A stretch of 64,000 bases of DNA from the NCBI GenBank assembly GCA_030737835.1, contig CM060851.1, positions 10,287,611-10,351,610 on the forward strand, written 5' to 3'. Positions 1 to 10,456 of this stretch are shown here, one piece after another; the stretch's first letter is position 1; every line of letters begins with the position of its first letter. Below the pieces are notes generated by a model that was given only the letters and a program-made list of their open reading frames with translations, was not told where the DNA came from and did not search any database. The position numbers were made by a program, and so were the translations under genes. The stretch comes from Acorus gramineus (taxonomy: Eukaryota; Streptophyta; Magnoliopsida; Acorales; Acoraceae).

Positions 1-3000
1 AGTCATGACACCAACAGCCTGTTCTCTGCCATATGTTTCATCATCAAAATCTTCATTAGTGGAGTTCTCTTGACACAACATCTTAGTCTCCCGAAAACTG
101 TTCAAATCAAGAACCCCCCAACCCATGGGATGTTCCTGGTGGGCATTCCCTTGTCCTGAAGAAATGTACGGCTCCTCAATATTTGGCTTTGCATCATTAT
201 ATGAAGGTTCTGCATTCTCCCCTCCGTAAATGGTTGATGCCTCAACATTGAGATCAGGGTTGAATTCATATCCAGTGGCAGATTCACCAGCAGGTTGATC
301 TCCAGGCCCATTATCATTTATCTTGCCCACCTCAGAGGTCTCTGTAGGATCTTTCCTTTGTCTTTTCCATTTCTTTGTGGAAGAAGTACCATCATCCTCA
401 AAATCTTCTTCTTCCCTGTCTCTATGCAAATATACCCACAGTTTTCTGTCACTGTCGTACTGAACACAGGGATCAATTTCATAATGCAACCGATCTAGAG
501 CTCCACTGACAACTTGGTTGACTTGTGCATCAGTGACATCTTCTACAATATACTGTGAATCTCTTATCAGTGTACACACATCTGCCCTTGTGCCGATATT
601 TCCAGGCAACCTGGCAGCAGCATCCCTCACGAGGCAAAGGATGGTAACATGTGGTGGCCGGTCAGGCTTAAGCATAAAATGGTCCCGCGCTTTTGATGTT
701 GGCTTGCCACCACACCTTCTTAGAGGAGCAACTATAGATTTTTTCCCATCTGCGGCAGTATAAGAAAAAGCCCTGTCTGGAATTGAATACCGTAACACTT
801 CCTCCCGACGAAAATAAGCCCTCATTTCATCAGAGCTAGGACTGATAGTGTTAAGACTCTTCTGAGCTCTGAGGTCTCTAAACCTTTCCTTCTCACTCAA
901 ACAAGGCTGTGAGCAAACAGGAGGTGCAGGAAGGGTACCAATCTGACGGAGCGTCTCCTGGCCACTTTTCAACCAATTAGCAAATGCATCAACCAATTTA
1001 ACAAGCATCTTGTGAGGAATACCCCAAGCTTCAGATGATGTTTCCTCCTCACTGAGATCATGATCTGACCTCGATGAAAAAGGACCTATCCAAGACCAGC
1101 TCTTAGTTGATTTCTCGTAAACAACCAATGGCTTCCAACCCTTCGCTCCAAGAGGGGCAGTTTTGGACGAAAATATCTTCAGCACTCCTCTGACCAAATC
1201 GTGCAGAGGCTCCTGCATGTCAAGGATAGAAGGATCACCTGGGTCTGATCGAACACGAGTCACAGTCTGTTGAACGGTAAGTGAAGGCAAATTTTTATTC
1301 TCTGTTTGCTCTGCCGAATTTGCATCCAACTTATCTGGTGGGAGCACCCCATTGATTGTCTGATGCCTTCCATTTCCATTGTTCTTATCGGGAAGCCCAC
1401 TGGCCTCTGCCACATCTTCTGCTTGTACAGTGATCATCGCCTTCCTAATGGATGTGAGGAGATGTATAATAGAGAATGAAAAACCTGTATGAACTGTTGG
1501 AGTGATAGGAATGAAGGACTTCTTCAGAGGTTTCGTCTCCGTCTCTAAATCAGCTGATCCTCTTTCAGGAACAAGAGGATCAGTATTTACCAAAGGTAAA
1601 GGACTGGTCCCAGGCTCCACTTTCTTCTTTCCCCCCTTCTTCATTAGTTTGGGCTCATTATTCTGCTTCTTTGAACTGGTTTCCACATAATCAGGCTCAG
1701 TTGTGTCATCAATATATGCATCATCCACCTTCCCCTTCCGTTTCTTTGTCCTTGAATTACACACTACCAACGGCACATCCGTTCTTTCATGATGCTCGGC
1801 CTTTATTGCAACCGCTTCCTTGAACTGACTTCCGTTACCAGATTTGTCCATCAACCTGCTATTCATAAGGAGATCTTCCTCTCCGTCCAGGACACCACTC
1901 GCATAGTCATGAACATAATTCGACTTAGACACAGGGTAGTCCAAGTCAGGCTTCCATTTAAAGTTTTTCTCTGCAGAGTAGCCCTTCAGGAATGGCATCT
2001 GAGGACCATTATTTTTCATCGGCTTAGATGATACCTTGTGTAGGTCATGCAAATATCCAGGCTGCTCGCTTGCTTTACCCCTAATTTTTCCCTTGGCAGA
2101 AAAGCTTTCTGACTCAGGAAATCTAAACCGACCATTGACATCTCCCTTTTCTTTCTTCACCTGTTTAAGGAACTTCTTCTGATCATAAACTGCTTTAACA
2201 GAGTATGGCTTTTGGTATCCTGATTTTCTCATCAAAGGACTAGCATCCACTTCTTCATCACCATGCTCTGACGAATCTGACTCTGTCTCCTCACCTCGGG
2301 CAAAGCTGGAAAAATTCTGCATGACTCTAGTGTCACTCATTCCATCCTGTGTAGAATTCCTTATGAACTTCTCCTGTACCAGTTTGGATTTGCGGTCAGA
2401 ACCCAGGTACAGGTCTGGTGTTTTTGGTGTATATATTCTTTGAGACTTGTTAAAGTTCATATTTTGCTCAGATTGGAACTCTTCACCAGCCCTCAGCTTC
2501 TTGCTCTTAGTGTTCCAGTCATCAAACCTCACTGGACTTCCGGCACCATAATCACCACGAGCCCTTGATAACACATGCTGAGTTTGATCCTTCTCCAGGT
2601 ATTTCCTCTTCATCAAACCATCCTGAGAGCGGTAATGAACCGGGCCATCATATGGATGAAAGCGCTCACCTTTCAGAGGCAACGGGAACCCCATTGGAAT
2701 CCCATCACCTTCCTTCACATGCCTTCTCATGAATTCTTGCTTCATCCATGGCTTCCGATGATCCTTCTGAACACCCATGTCATAACGACCAAACTCTTCC
2801 ATACCATCCTCACCACCCATGGGACCTCTGTCACTCCTCCCAACTCTCCCCGAATTGAATTGCTTGGAATACCTCGATTTCAACAGCATATTCAATTCCA
2901 CTCCATGACTGGCCAGCATGGGCTTCTTTGATGGGATGACCTTCAGAATCCCTTTCGCCGGCTCCAGAGCAACAGCACAACGAACTCGAGCAGGATCCTC

Positions 3001-3819
3001 CAGGGATGGCTGTCTCAGTGTGTACACAGCACGATTTCCCGCGTCCTTGCCCATCGGATGGTTCCTGATTTTTTTTTCCCACAATCCCTCCTCAGACACT
3101 TCATTCGCCAACGCCAACTCCCGATCGACCAACCCCTCACGCCTTACCGAATTTGCAATCCGAATCTTCTCCTCGATCCCATAAGCATGGCAGCTCTCCC
3201 AGACACCTTTTACTCTGTGAAGAAGACCAACCATCAGGTCATGATACTCCCTCAAACGGTGACGGTGCACGCGCCTCTGCAAGAAATCAAGTCCCCTCCG
3301 GTAAGCCTCAACGTGGGGATCGAACAATCCCCCCTTCAATTGGCTGAAGAGATTCATAACCGGGTTCCCGAACTGGATGTTCTCTCCACCAAGAAGCTCC
3401 TTCATCGTCTTCGTAAAGGTCTCCTGGTCCATGTCGGGGAGAAATTCCGCGAGGGCGAACCGCTCCTCCTCGGTGAGGCAGTCATTCCATGTCTCAAGCG
3501 AGAGGACGTCCCCAAGCCCCGGGAGGTCATAGAGTTCGAGCGGCAGTGAGAAGCTCTGGTTGCCAAGCTGGCACCGCTCCTCAGCCGGCCCATCCAGTGG
3601 CGCAGGCGAGTCATACCCATCCGATCCCATCCCGGAGTCCGCATCCGAGTCATCAGAGTCCGAACCGGATTCCGAGGCGGAGAGCACCTCCTCCTCGTCC
3701 TCCTCCTCCTCAGAAAATCCGCCGGAGGTCTCCGAGTCATCACCGGACATGGCGCTACCTGGCGAAATGTTCAGAGTCGACGGCTTTGAAACCCCAAAGC
3801 TGTTCTTCACGATCGCCAT
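1..3819 (-). CDS. NFRKB-like INO80-associated nuclear protein (partial, 3' end outside window)
   Basis: Reading from the ATG at 3819 to base 1 gives 1273 uninterrupted codons with no stop, so the C-terminus lies to the left of the window. Residues 1-90 are acidic and Ser-rich. Residues about 92-217 match the DEUBAD/ASX-like region of plant 'nuclear factor related to kappa-B-binding protein' homologues (motifs LPLELYDLPGLGDVLSLETW and LTEEERFALAEFLPDMDQET). Residues about 766-923 match the NFRKB winged-helix-like region (VRGVLKIFSSKTAPLGAKGW). The animal homologue is an INO80 chromatin-remodelling subunit; a chromatin role here is inferred from family. The start is supported by an in-frame TAG three codons upstream. 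The CDS is one exon as far as visible, and the length fits plant homologues of about 1300 residues. It looks intact. Confidence 0.93.
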   Translation of the reverse strand, partial: MAIVKNSFGVSKPSTLNISPGSAMSGDDSETSGGFSEEEEDEEEVLSASESGSDSDDSDADSGMGSDGYDSPAPLDGPAEERCQLGNQSFSLPLELYDLPGLGDVLSLETWNDCLTEEERFALAEFLPDMDQETFTKTMKELLGGENIQFGNPVMNLFSQLKGGLFDPHVEAYRRGLDFLQRRVHRHRLREYHDLMVGLLHRVKGVWESCHAYGIEEKIRIANSVRREGLVDRELALANEVSEEGLWEKKIRNHPMGKDAGNRAVYTLRQPSLEDPARVRCAVALEPAKGILKVIPSKKPMLASHGVELNMLLKSRYSKQFNSGRVGRSDRGPMGGEDGMEEFGRYDMGVQKDHRKPWMKQEFMRRHVKEGDGIPMGFPLPLKGERFHPYDGPVHYRSQDGLMKRKYLEKDQTQHVLSRARGDYGAGSPVRFDDWNTKSKKLRAGEEFQSEQNMNFNKSQRIYTPKTPDLYLGSDRKSKLVQEKFIRNSTQDGMSDTRVMQNFSSFARGEETESDSSEHGDEEVDASPLMRKSGYQKPYSVKAVYDQKKFLKQVKKEKGDVNGRFRFPESESFSAKGKIRGKASEQPGYLHDLHKVSSKPMKNNGPQMPFLKGYSAEKNFKWKPDLDYPVSKSNYVHDYASGVLDGEEDLLMNSRLMDKSGNGSQFKEAVAIKAEHHERTDVPLVVCNSRTKKRKGKVDDAYIDDTTEPDYVETSSKKQNNEPKLMKKGGKKKVEPGTSPLPLVNTDPLVPERGSADLETETKPLKKSFIPITPTVHTGFSFSIIHLLTSIRKAMITVQAEDVAEASGLPDKNNGNGRHQTINGVLPPDKLDANSAEQTENKNLPSLTVQQTVTRVRSDPGDPSILDMQEPLHDLVRGVLKIFSSKTAPLGAKGWKPLVVYEKSTKSWSWIGPFSSRSDHDLSEEETSSEAWGIPHKMLVKLVDAFANWLKSGQETLRQIGTLPAPPVCSQPCLSEKERFRDLRAQKSLNTISPSSDEMRAYFRREEVLRYSIPDRAFSYTAADGKKSIVAPLRRCGGKPTSKARDHFMLKPDRPPHVTILCLVRDAAARLPGNIGTRADVCTLIRDSQYIVEDVTDAQVNQVVSGALDRLHYEIDPCVQYDSDRKLWVYLHRDREEEDFEDDGTSSTKKWKRQRKDPTETSEVGKINDNGPGDQPAGESATGYEFNPDLNVEASTIYGGENAEPSYNDAKPNIEEPYISSGQGNAHQEHPMGWGVLDLNSFRETKMLCQENSTNEDFDDETYGREQAVGVMT

Positions 3820-3825
3820 TGAAAA

Positions 3826-3979
3826 CTACATCAACTTATCGAACAAATCGATCTTTACAAAGAGCAAAAAAAAAAACCACAAAAAAAAAAATAATAAAAC
3901 AAAACAAAACAATCCAATCCAAGAACCCTAATAACACAAAAAAAAAGACGTATAGAAGAAGAAGATCAGACGATCGTAC
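3826..3979 (-). other. 5'UTR intron of the NFRKB-like gene
   Basis: On the minus strand a GAG|GTACG donor at 3979 and a T-rich tract ending TTGATGTAG at 3826 bracket a 154-bp interval. It ends six bases before the ATG at 3819. The T-rich tract makes a good plant acceptor. Leader introns are common in plant housekeeping genes. This is inferred from splice consensus only. Confidence 0.7.
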
Positions 3980-4034
3980 CTCATTCGATTCCTTCACGAG
4001 ACCGAAAAATCGATCGATTTTTGTTGTCGTCTGG

Positions 4035-4048
4035 AAACCCTAACCCTA
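4035..4048 (+). promoter_or_regulatory. Telo-box in the leader/promoter of the NFRKB-like gene
   Basis: AAACCCTAACCCTA occurs here. Telo-boxes (AAACCCTAA) are common near transcription starts of growth-related plant genes. The placement just upstream of the leader intron fits such a site. Confidence 0.5.
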
Positions 4049-4203
4049 GATATCGAGAGGCTGGTTAAAAAGGGGGGGAGAAGGGGATGGGGACGACGGG
4101 GATGGTGACGTGGATGATTGTGGATCGTTGGATTGGAAGAGAAGAAGAGATAGAGAAGGAATATTTAAAATGACGAAAAAGGACAGGTAGGGATAGATAG
4201 ATG

Positions 4204-4227
4204 GAGAGAGAGAGAGAGAGAGAGAGA
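4204..4227 (-). repeat. (CT)n microsatellite in the core promoter region
   Basis: A run of GA dinucleotides on the plus strand is (CT)n in the sense of the NFRKB-like gene, within a wider pyrimidine-rich stretch (4060-4280 in gene sense). Y-patch/CT microsatellites are typical of plant TATA-less promoters and leaders. Confidence 0.6.
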
Positions 4228-4279
4228 ATAGGAAACGGAGAAGGTGCGGTTGCAGAGAGGTGAGGGAGAAAGGGGAGAG

Positions 4280-4828
4280 GAAGGTGACGCCGAAAACGAT
4301 ACGGGATGTCCTGACCGTCTGATTTTGGGGGTCGATGGAACTGTAGCGGTTGGATAGTGGTTCGCTGAACAGTGAATGGATCACGAACGTTGGATCGCTG
4401 AGTTTCGTGATCTGATGGAATGGAAAGTATGTGAATGCGACGGGGAACAAGATATTGGCGCATGCACGTGCGATGCACGTTGTTTCAAGTTTTTTAAAAA
4501 TAATATATATCTCATTTAATGAGGTGTATATTTCTATAAAAAAAAATGAAATATATACTCCAATGAATTACATAGATGTATTTATAAAAAATGTAAAAAA
4601 ATTCTTTCGATGCATCTGCTTTGTTAACGTGAGCATATATGTCGTTAATTTTCTATCGACGCATATAGGGTTTGAATTGGGGCTGAAAATTGATCTAGGT
4701 GTAATAGCGCCCGTTTGTTTTTTTATGGATCCTTGGAGGCCATGGGGTTTGGATAGATGGAATAAACAGGGCTAGCAAACCCAAAATTAACTGGTATAAA
4801 CTAGTATTGGAATTCATGCTATGGGTTA
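4280..4828. other. Intergenic sequence between NFRKB-like promoter and element 1
   Basis: This is AT-rich non-coding DNA. I see no gene, only a stretch near 4707 (GCGCCCGTTTGTTT) resembling a small DNA transposon end without a convincing partner. Confidence 0.6.
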
Positions 4829-5642
4829 TGTAAGTGACCGAATAAGTCAATGTCGAATAAGCACAAGGGCTGGATTAGAAGCAGCCCCTGTCGGTAAAAA
4901 TGGGCAGGAGGAAGGAGAACCCATGGGCCCGAAATTTCACCAACGGCTCAGATGAATCCGCTTTCCTTCGAAAGTCAGGCAGATGATTAAGCCCGACCTA
5001 AAAAGGCGACCATACGTTGTTAGTCACAGAACGGGAGTCAAACATTGCCCGACCTTAAGATTAAGCCAACTAAAGAGCACTACCCGAGTAGAAGGCAGGT
5101 CGGCCATAGGGCCCTCCTCTACAGGAGAACGGTTAGCGAAGGGAATATTCCCTGACACTGGAAAAGGACAGTTCGTCAGAAGAACGGTTATAGTATGATG
5201 ATGATCCCTAGGAGCCACATGTCCAAGGATCCTGAGGCCACGTGGAGATTCCACATCGTGATATGATCACCCTGCAAGGTCAAGCTCGGCACGCCCTTAT
5301 GGACTATAAAAGGAGAGACTTCCCCTCCTTCTGGAGGTATGCAAAACATTGACTCTCTCTCTTCTATTAAGACTAAATGACTCTAAGTTCCTCTTCTTCC
5401 ATAGAGGGAGAGATGACTGACTTGAGCGTCAGATGAGCGTTAGCCAGCACCACACTGGTGTGAGTTTCAGGTACCCAAAGCCGCAGGGGAAGGAAGGAGG
5501 AGCCAGACAATCAAAGAGGCCGCAGGCGGTGATGAACTGACGCGGAGGGAAGCACCAGCCCACGCCATCTTGGGTCTACATCCAAAGCCCGGATCAGAGA
5601 AGATCCGGCCCAAGAGGGGAGAACCGGATTCCATCCCTCACA
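4829..5642 (+). repeat. Element 1 5' LTR
   Basis: The 814-bp LTR begins TGTAAGTGACCG and ends CCCTCACA. It carries a TATA box (CTATAAAAGG, 5304-5313) roughly two thirds along, placing U3/R/U5 in plus orientation. It matches 53485-54296 along its whole length. Confidence 0.95.
5305..5311 (+). promoter_or_regulatory. TATA box of element 1 5' LTR
   Basis: TATAAAA followed by GG is the best core promoter match in the LTR. The same box recurs at 53961 in the 3' LTR. Confidence 0.7.
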
Positions 5643-5645
5643 AAT

Positions 5646-5663
5646 TGGCGCCTTCTGTGGGAC
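5646..5663 (+). other. Primer-binding site of element 1
   Basis: TGGCGCCTTCTGTGGGAC lies four bases after the LTR end. The TGGCGCC start, followed by a TCTGTGGGA block, is the usual Tat-lineage PBS signature. Confidence 0.75.
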
Positions 5664-5699
5664 CGAGCAAAAAGCCGTCCTAAACTTCGACCTAAGAAG

Positions 5700-6607
5700 A
5701 CGGTGTTGACAAGGACTCAATCAACGGTTCACGAGCAAGGTGGAGAAGAAGAGCGTGTGACGCCCAACAACCCACCCCCGCCGAAAAGCAAGGAGACAAT
5801 AGACGGATCCACTTCACAAAACCCGACCCCGGAGGCAGGCCGCGACTTCGCTAAGGAGCTTGAAGTAATGAATCAACGGTACCACCACTTGGAGAACTTG
5901 ATGGTGGAATTCTTGAAGCGGAAGGAGGTCACGCCACCACCACCTCCCCCTGAAGCGCGAAACCAACAAAACCCGATGAGGGCGGGAGTCGAATCACGAG
6001 ATCGCGATCGCCAAAGTCGGCAAGCAAACGGGAGGAGCTACGAATCGGTATACTCCTCCGGCAGAGGTCACAAGCAACAGGATGATGAACCAGATCCCCT
6101 AGACTTTCCCGCCGTGAAGAATCGAGGCAGGCACGAAAAAAAGGAGCGCCGTGACTACTCCTCGCGTCGGGAACAGCGGGACAAGCATGCTGCTTCTAAT
6201 CATCAGGCACGACGAGGACGGTTCCGAAGTCCTAGTGAATACTTGGCATCGGACGACGATTACGAGGAGGACTGTCCTGAACGGACAAAGCGAACATACA
6301 GAAGTGAAATGACGAACACCCGCAATCGAGAGTTCGTTTCCAAAGCACTGAGGGGATTCGAGTCCCCTTTTGTGCAGCATATCTTGCACAGCACCCCACC
6401 CAAGAAAATTGTCCAACCCAAGTTTCGATTATACAATGGAACCACTAACCCATTCGATCATGTGCTGGGTTTCCGACATGCAATGGCCTTGTACGAGCAG
6501 TATGACGAGCTCATGTGCAGGATGTTTCCTTCAAGCCTAGAAGGAGCAGCACTCAGCTGGTTCCATCAGCTTCCCGGAGGACCAATCCAGTGTTTTGAAG
6601 AACTCAG
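5700..6607 (+). pseudogene. gag: Element 1 gag, N-terminal half
   Basis: An open frame of about 300 codons encodes a charged, Arg/Pro-rich N-terminus and then the start of the retrotransposon gag core (residues 235-300, with FRLYNGTTNPFDHVLGFRHA and LEGAALSWFHQLP). Gag forms the cytoplasmic particle. No ATG opens the frame: the position expected for it reads ACG-GTG-TTG at 5700, so the start codon may have mutated. The frame is cut at 6607 by a solo LTR. The remainder resumes at 15333 after a one-base change of frame. Confidence 0.85.
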
Positions 6608-6633
6608 TGTAGATACCCCATTTTGAGCGGTCA

Positions 6634-9085
6634 TGTAACGCCCTCGGATCCACGACTCCATTTTGAAGCGTGAAATCCGGGTGCGTTATCTCAATTCCTT
6701 GAATCTCAGAGTTATATATATATATATATATTTCATCCAGAGAACATACGAATATATCACCATAATTATACATATACTGTCAAGGCTAAAATCCAACACA
6801 AATTCAATATACATCGAAAACAACTTAATTTATATATCCACACTATCATACATATGGGTCTTCTACATGCCAAAGAAATGATCAACACCTTTTACACAAA
6901 GTCTAGTGCTCCGGAAATAAAATACAAGCTTCAAACTCCATCGCCTTAACGAGATCGACAACCACCAACAGCTAATCTGAAAGGTTGGGAAGAGAGAGGG
7001 ATGAGCTACCACACGCTCACAAGTGTCCCAATAATATATTATACTTCAAAATAATCAGTTAAAAAGTGTCTATGGAACAATTGTTGTAATATAAAGCAAA
7101 GCTTATAATAAAGAAGTCATTTAAAACACTCAAGGATATAATAACATTTCTCTTTCGAATAAAATGTGATGTCATAAAAATCTTCTCATGATTTCAAACT
7201 ACATGATGTATATGAATGCAACGGACACGCATGCCCGCTTTCCACGACACCTAGCCGCAGAGATTTCACTTTGGAAATCGGGCCACGTAGACATAGCCAC
7301 CTAGACTTGGGTCAAATTTAGACCGCAGCCACCTAGACTGAGCCACCTAGACGATTTGATGCATGCACAATCAAAACTACTTCTTTCAAGTATACAGCAT
7401 GCGACAATTTTCATAAATCCCATAATTTCCAATGCATACAATATATCCAAAATATCAACCTATATGATGATAACATGCTCATATGGTTCATACAAGATAG
7501 ATTTCATAATCATAAAATAACATGATGCTTTTCAAATAATATAGAGACATCCACTCACCTCCAGTCCACGCAATACAAACCGATGCACGTGCATGAACGC
7601 TACACACTCGCACGTGGATAACCTAGCATAACAATTATGCAATCAATAAATAAGAAATCATTCAATCATGACAAACAACTGACAACAGCGCTCGGCCCAA
7701 TAATCCCAAGAGCCCGTACCAAATAGACCAACAATCCGCAACTCACCTTAAAGGCCTAACAAAAATCCCAACTCTGAATAAAAATTAAAATGTTCATATC
7801 TCACAATGATCCGATAATCAATATCCATTTATTTCATAAGGCCACATAATCGATCAATCCTCGAATAAAATATTTAGACAAATAATCCAATACAACTCCA
7901 ATGATCCATTACGGCTCCACTATAACTCCAATGATCCAAATAACTCAATCCAATCAATTTACATCCAAATAACAATAATATTCAATTAATATTCATTGAT
8001 CCCACTAAACCAAATTAATTGATTTAAAAATCCAATTTGAATCACCAAGATCAATAAAATCATCAAACCCACAAATCAAATTATACTCATTAAACATCCA
8101 TTTTTGATCCTTTTAAATCTCTAAAATTCATCAAACTTCGTCATGAAGCTAAATATTTGAATTCTAAGAAACTGCACAGAAATATTTGAAAAATCATAAC
8201 TTTCTACCGTAACTCCAAATCAGCCGATTCAAGATTCGTTGGAAAGATCTTTTCGAAACCTATTTTTGTTTGTGAAATACAATTTTCCCAGAAACGACTC
8301 TATCATAGTCAAAAACACGATTTAATGATCAGGTATTCAATCCACCCGAAAATAACCCTTAAATCCCAAAACCAATAAATCTAGTTTGATCTTAAGAAAT
8401 CCTTCAAGATCCATTGAAATCTAATAAAAACATCATCTATTTAAAATCAATCAAACCCTAACCCTAATCCATCAACATTCTTTCCCAAATAATAGATTGA
8501 CACAATCATCTCCTAACCAAACTAAATTGAAGCACTAAACAATAAAAATCAAAAGATAAGGATTTATCACCTTGTAGTGCTCGACGGGTAGAGTTAGGTC
8601 ATCACCACCTCCATGCCTCATGAGAATTCTGATGCAAACCCTAACCCAAAACGTGTTATAAAAGGGGTTTTTACCAAATTACAAAACGACCCCTCAAGTA
8701 TTACGGGTTTACAACTAGGTCCTTATCCGATTTACAGAAAGATCCCTATCCGATTTACAAACAGATCCCTGAAGCCTATTAAAAGATATTCTGGATTCGC
8801 AACTAGATCCCTGGGCCCAATAACTTAACACAAAATCCTAAAAACATAATTTCCTGAAATCCGAATCTCACCAAATTTCAACCAAAATATCTTGAGACTA
8901 TAAAGATCTCCAGAAAAATATAAAATAAATATTTCAACATCAATTTATAATTTTATAATTATAAATCAAATTAGACCCATTTGGGCCTACCGCCAAATCT
9001 AAAATTGAAATAATTAAATTTCAATTAAAATTTCCATTATATATTTAAAATAAATATATAAGGCTAAAAATACAGAGACGTTACA
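6634..9085 (-). repeat. Element 2 3' LTR (left copy)
   Basis: This 2452-bp LTR starts TGTAACGCCC on the plus strand and ends ACGTTACA. It contains the CCACCTAGAC cluster at 7265-7350 and the motif GATGAGCTACCACACGCTCA at 7000-7019, both discussed in the findings. Small ORFs in it are not conserved. Confidence 0.92.
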
Positions 9086-9098
9086 TTCTTCCCCCCTT
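9086..9098 (-). other. Polypurine tract of element 2
   Basis: TTCTTCCCCCCTT on the plus strand is AAGGGGGGAAGAA on the minus strand. It directly abuts the left LTR, the expected PPT position for a minus-oriented element. Confidence 0.8.
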
Positions 9099-10290
9099 AA
9101 AGGAATTTAGTCCTCTAAATTCAAAGGAGAAACACAAAATAGAAGACATACGACATCCTATAATAACAAAACAATCATTCATCATACATTCAAACAATAA
9201 ATGTATGAGTCAGTTAATGAATCTGACACATACACGGCAATCACAACAAATACAGACAATGGTATAAGAATCCATCTTATACGCCGCAAACAATCAAACA
9301 AACAAGTATATAAGTAAAACAACCAATGCTCCGCATTGAAATTCCAACTTATACCGAAACAAACAACATACAATGACAACATAACAAAACAATCATATAA
9401 GCTTGGTCCACAATGCTTCCGCTGCACCACTCTAATATATAGTGACCCAAACGACAAGTGGATTAACTTATACGACATAGACAAAAACAATAAGACATTC
9501 ACAAATCACAACAATTACTGTATAGGTCAAACCCACCTACGCCCCACACTATAGGTGTTTTAACTTATACAATATAAGCAAGATCAACAATACACATAAA
9601 TTGCACACAATCATTTGTATAAGCCAGGCTTACCTATGTCCCATTCCACAGGTAATCCAACTTATACCATACAAGCAATGACAAGAAAACAAATTAATAA
9701 TATTCATCCAAATTGTACAAGTCAGGTCCATTTACGTCCCATACCATAAATGGTCCAACTTGTACAACACAAAAGGGGCAATTATGACACTAATGACATT
9801 CCTAACATTAGGAATAAAAATTAATTTACCACGATGCATATTCACGAATTTGATGTGTCTTTCATCGCCATTAGAAACATAAATAACATTCTCGAATGTC
9901 ACAAATGCTTAGCCATGTATAAGTTGAAAACAATCTCAATCTCCTTGGTGCGCTTTCCAACGTGCGCTTAATCCACCAAAATTTTGTCATAACAAAACAA
10001 ACAAACGGTTAGAATGCAAACCCTATATGCAATGCATCTTAACATGCCCTAAGCCTATCCTAGGCTTCAAAGGAAATTCTCCTATAGGCCGCCTTAAGAT
10101 CCAAAAGATAACTACACATAAAAGATTACCCTAAGCTCCATAATCAAAATTCTAAGGTAACCAAAATAGCCCAACCAGATTTTTCTATAGGATAGCAAAA
10201 CTTAATCTCCTTAGGTTATTCGAGCTTAGACCCTAAACTCAACAGGTCAACTAAGATGGTCAAAACCTACAGTCCGAGAGTTGAACCTAC

Positions 10291-10302
10291 GCTCTGATAC
10301 CA
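10291..10302 (-). other. Second, internal copy of the element 2 PBS
   Basis: GCTCTGATACCA (TGGTATCAGAGC on the minus strand) occurs here, and again 151 bp further right at the true LTR border. The preceding leader AGTCCGAGAGTTGAACCTAC is duplicated as well. The copy is followed by TTCTGTA, like the real LTR junction, before diverging. Confidence 0.7.
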
Positions 10303-10441
10303 TTCTGTATCAGAGCCAGATAAAAATAAATCTACTCTATATCTCTAGAGGATAATTAAGTCCAAGTTTACATGGAATCGTAAACCTAAGCTCTAAGCCA
10401 ACTAATATATCCATAACCTACAGTCCGAGGGTTGAACCTAT

Positions 10442-10453
10442 GCTCTGATACCA
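10442..10453 (-). other. Primer-binding site of element 2
   Basis: On the minus strand TGGTATCAGAGC follows the 5' LTR after three bases. This is the complement of the initiator Met tRNA 3' end used by most plant Ty1-copia and chromovirus elements. Confidence 0.85.
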
Positions 10454-10456
10454 TTC

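Larger units (their letters stand above)
9100..10456 (-). other. Interior of element 2, non-coding
   Basis: No gag or pol similarity is seen in any frame. Between about 9400 and 9780 there are three to four degenerate copies of a roughly 100-bp unit, each opening TTGTA(T/C)AAG and closing with its complement CTTATAC or CTTGTAC, so each can fold into a hairpin. The right end holds two PBS copies. Confidence 0.7.

Noticed and set aside
4046..4478. Ser/Pro-rich minus-strand ORFs of about 135 codons
   Set aside because: They lie in the CT-rich promoter region of the NFRKB-like gene in two frames at once and reflect the pyrimidine bias.
9182..9502. 106-codon hydrophobic minus-strand ORF in element 2
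   Set aside because: No gag or pol motif, AT-driven composition and location in degenerate repeats make coding unlikely.
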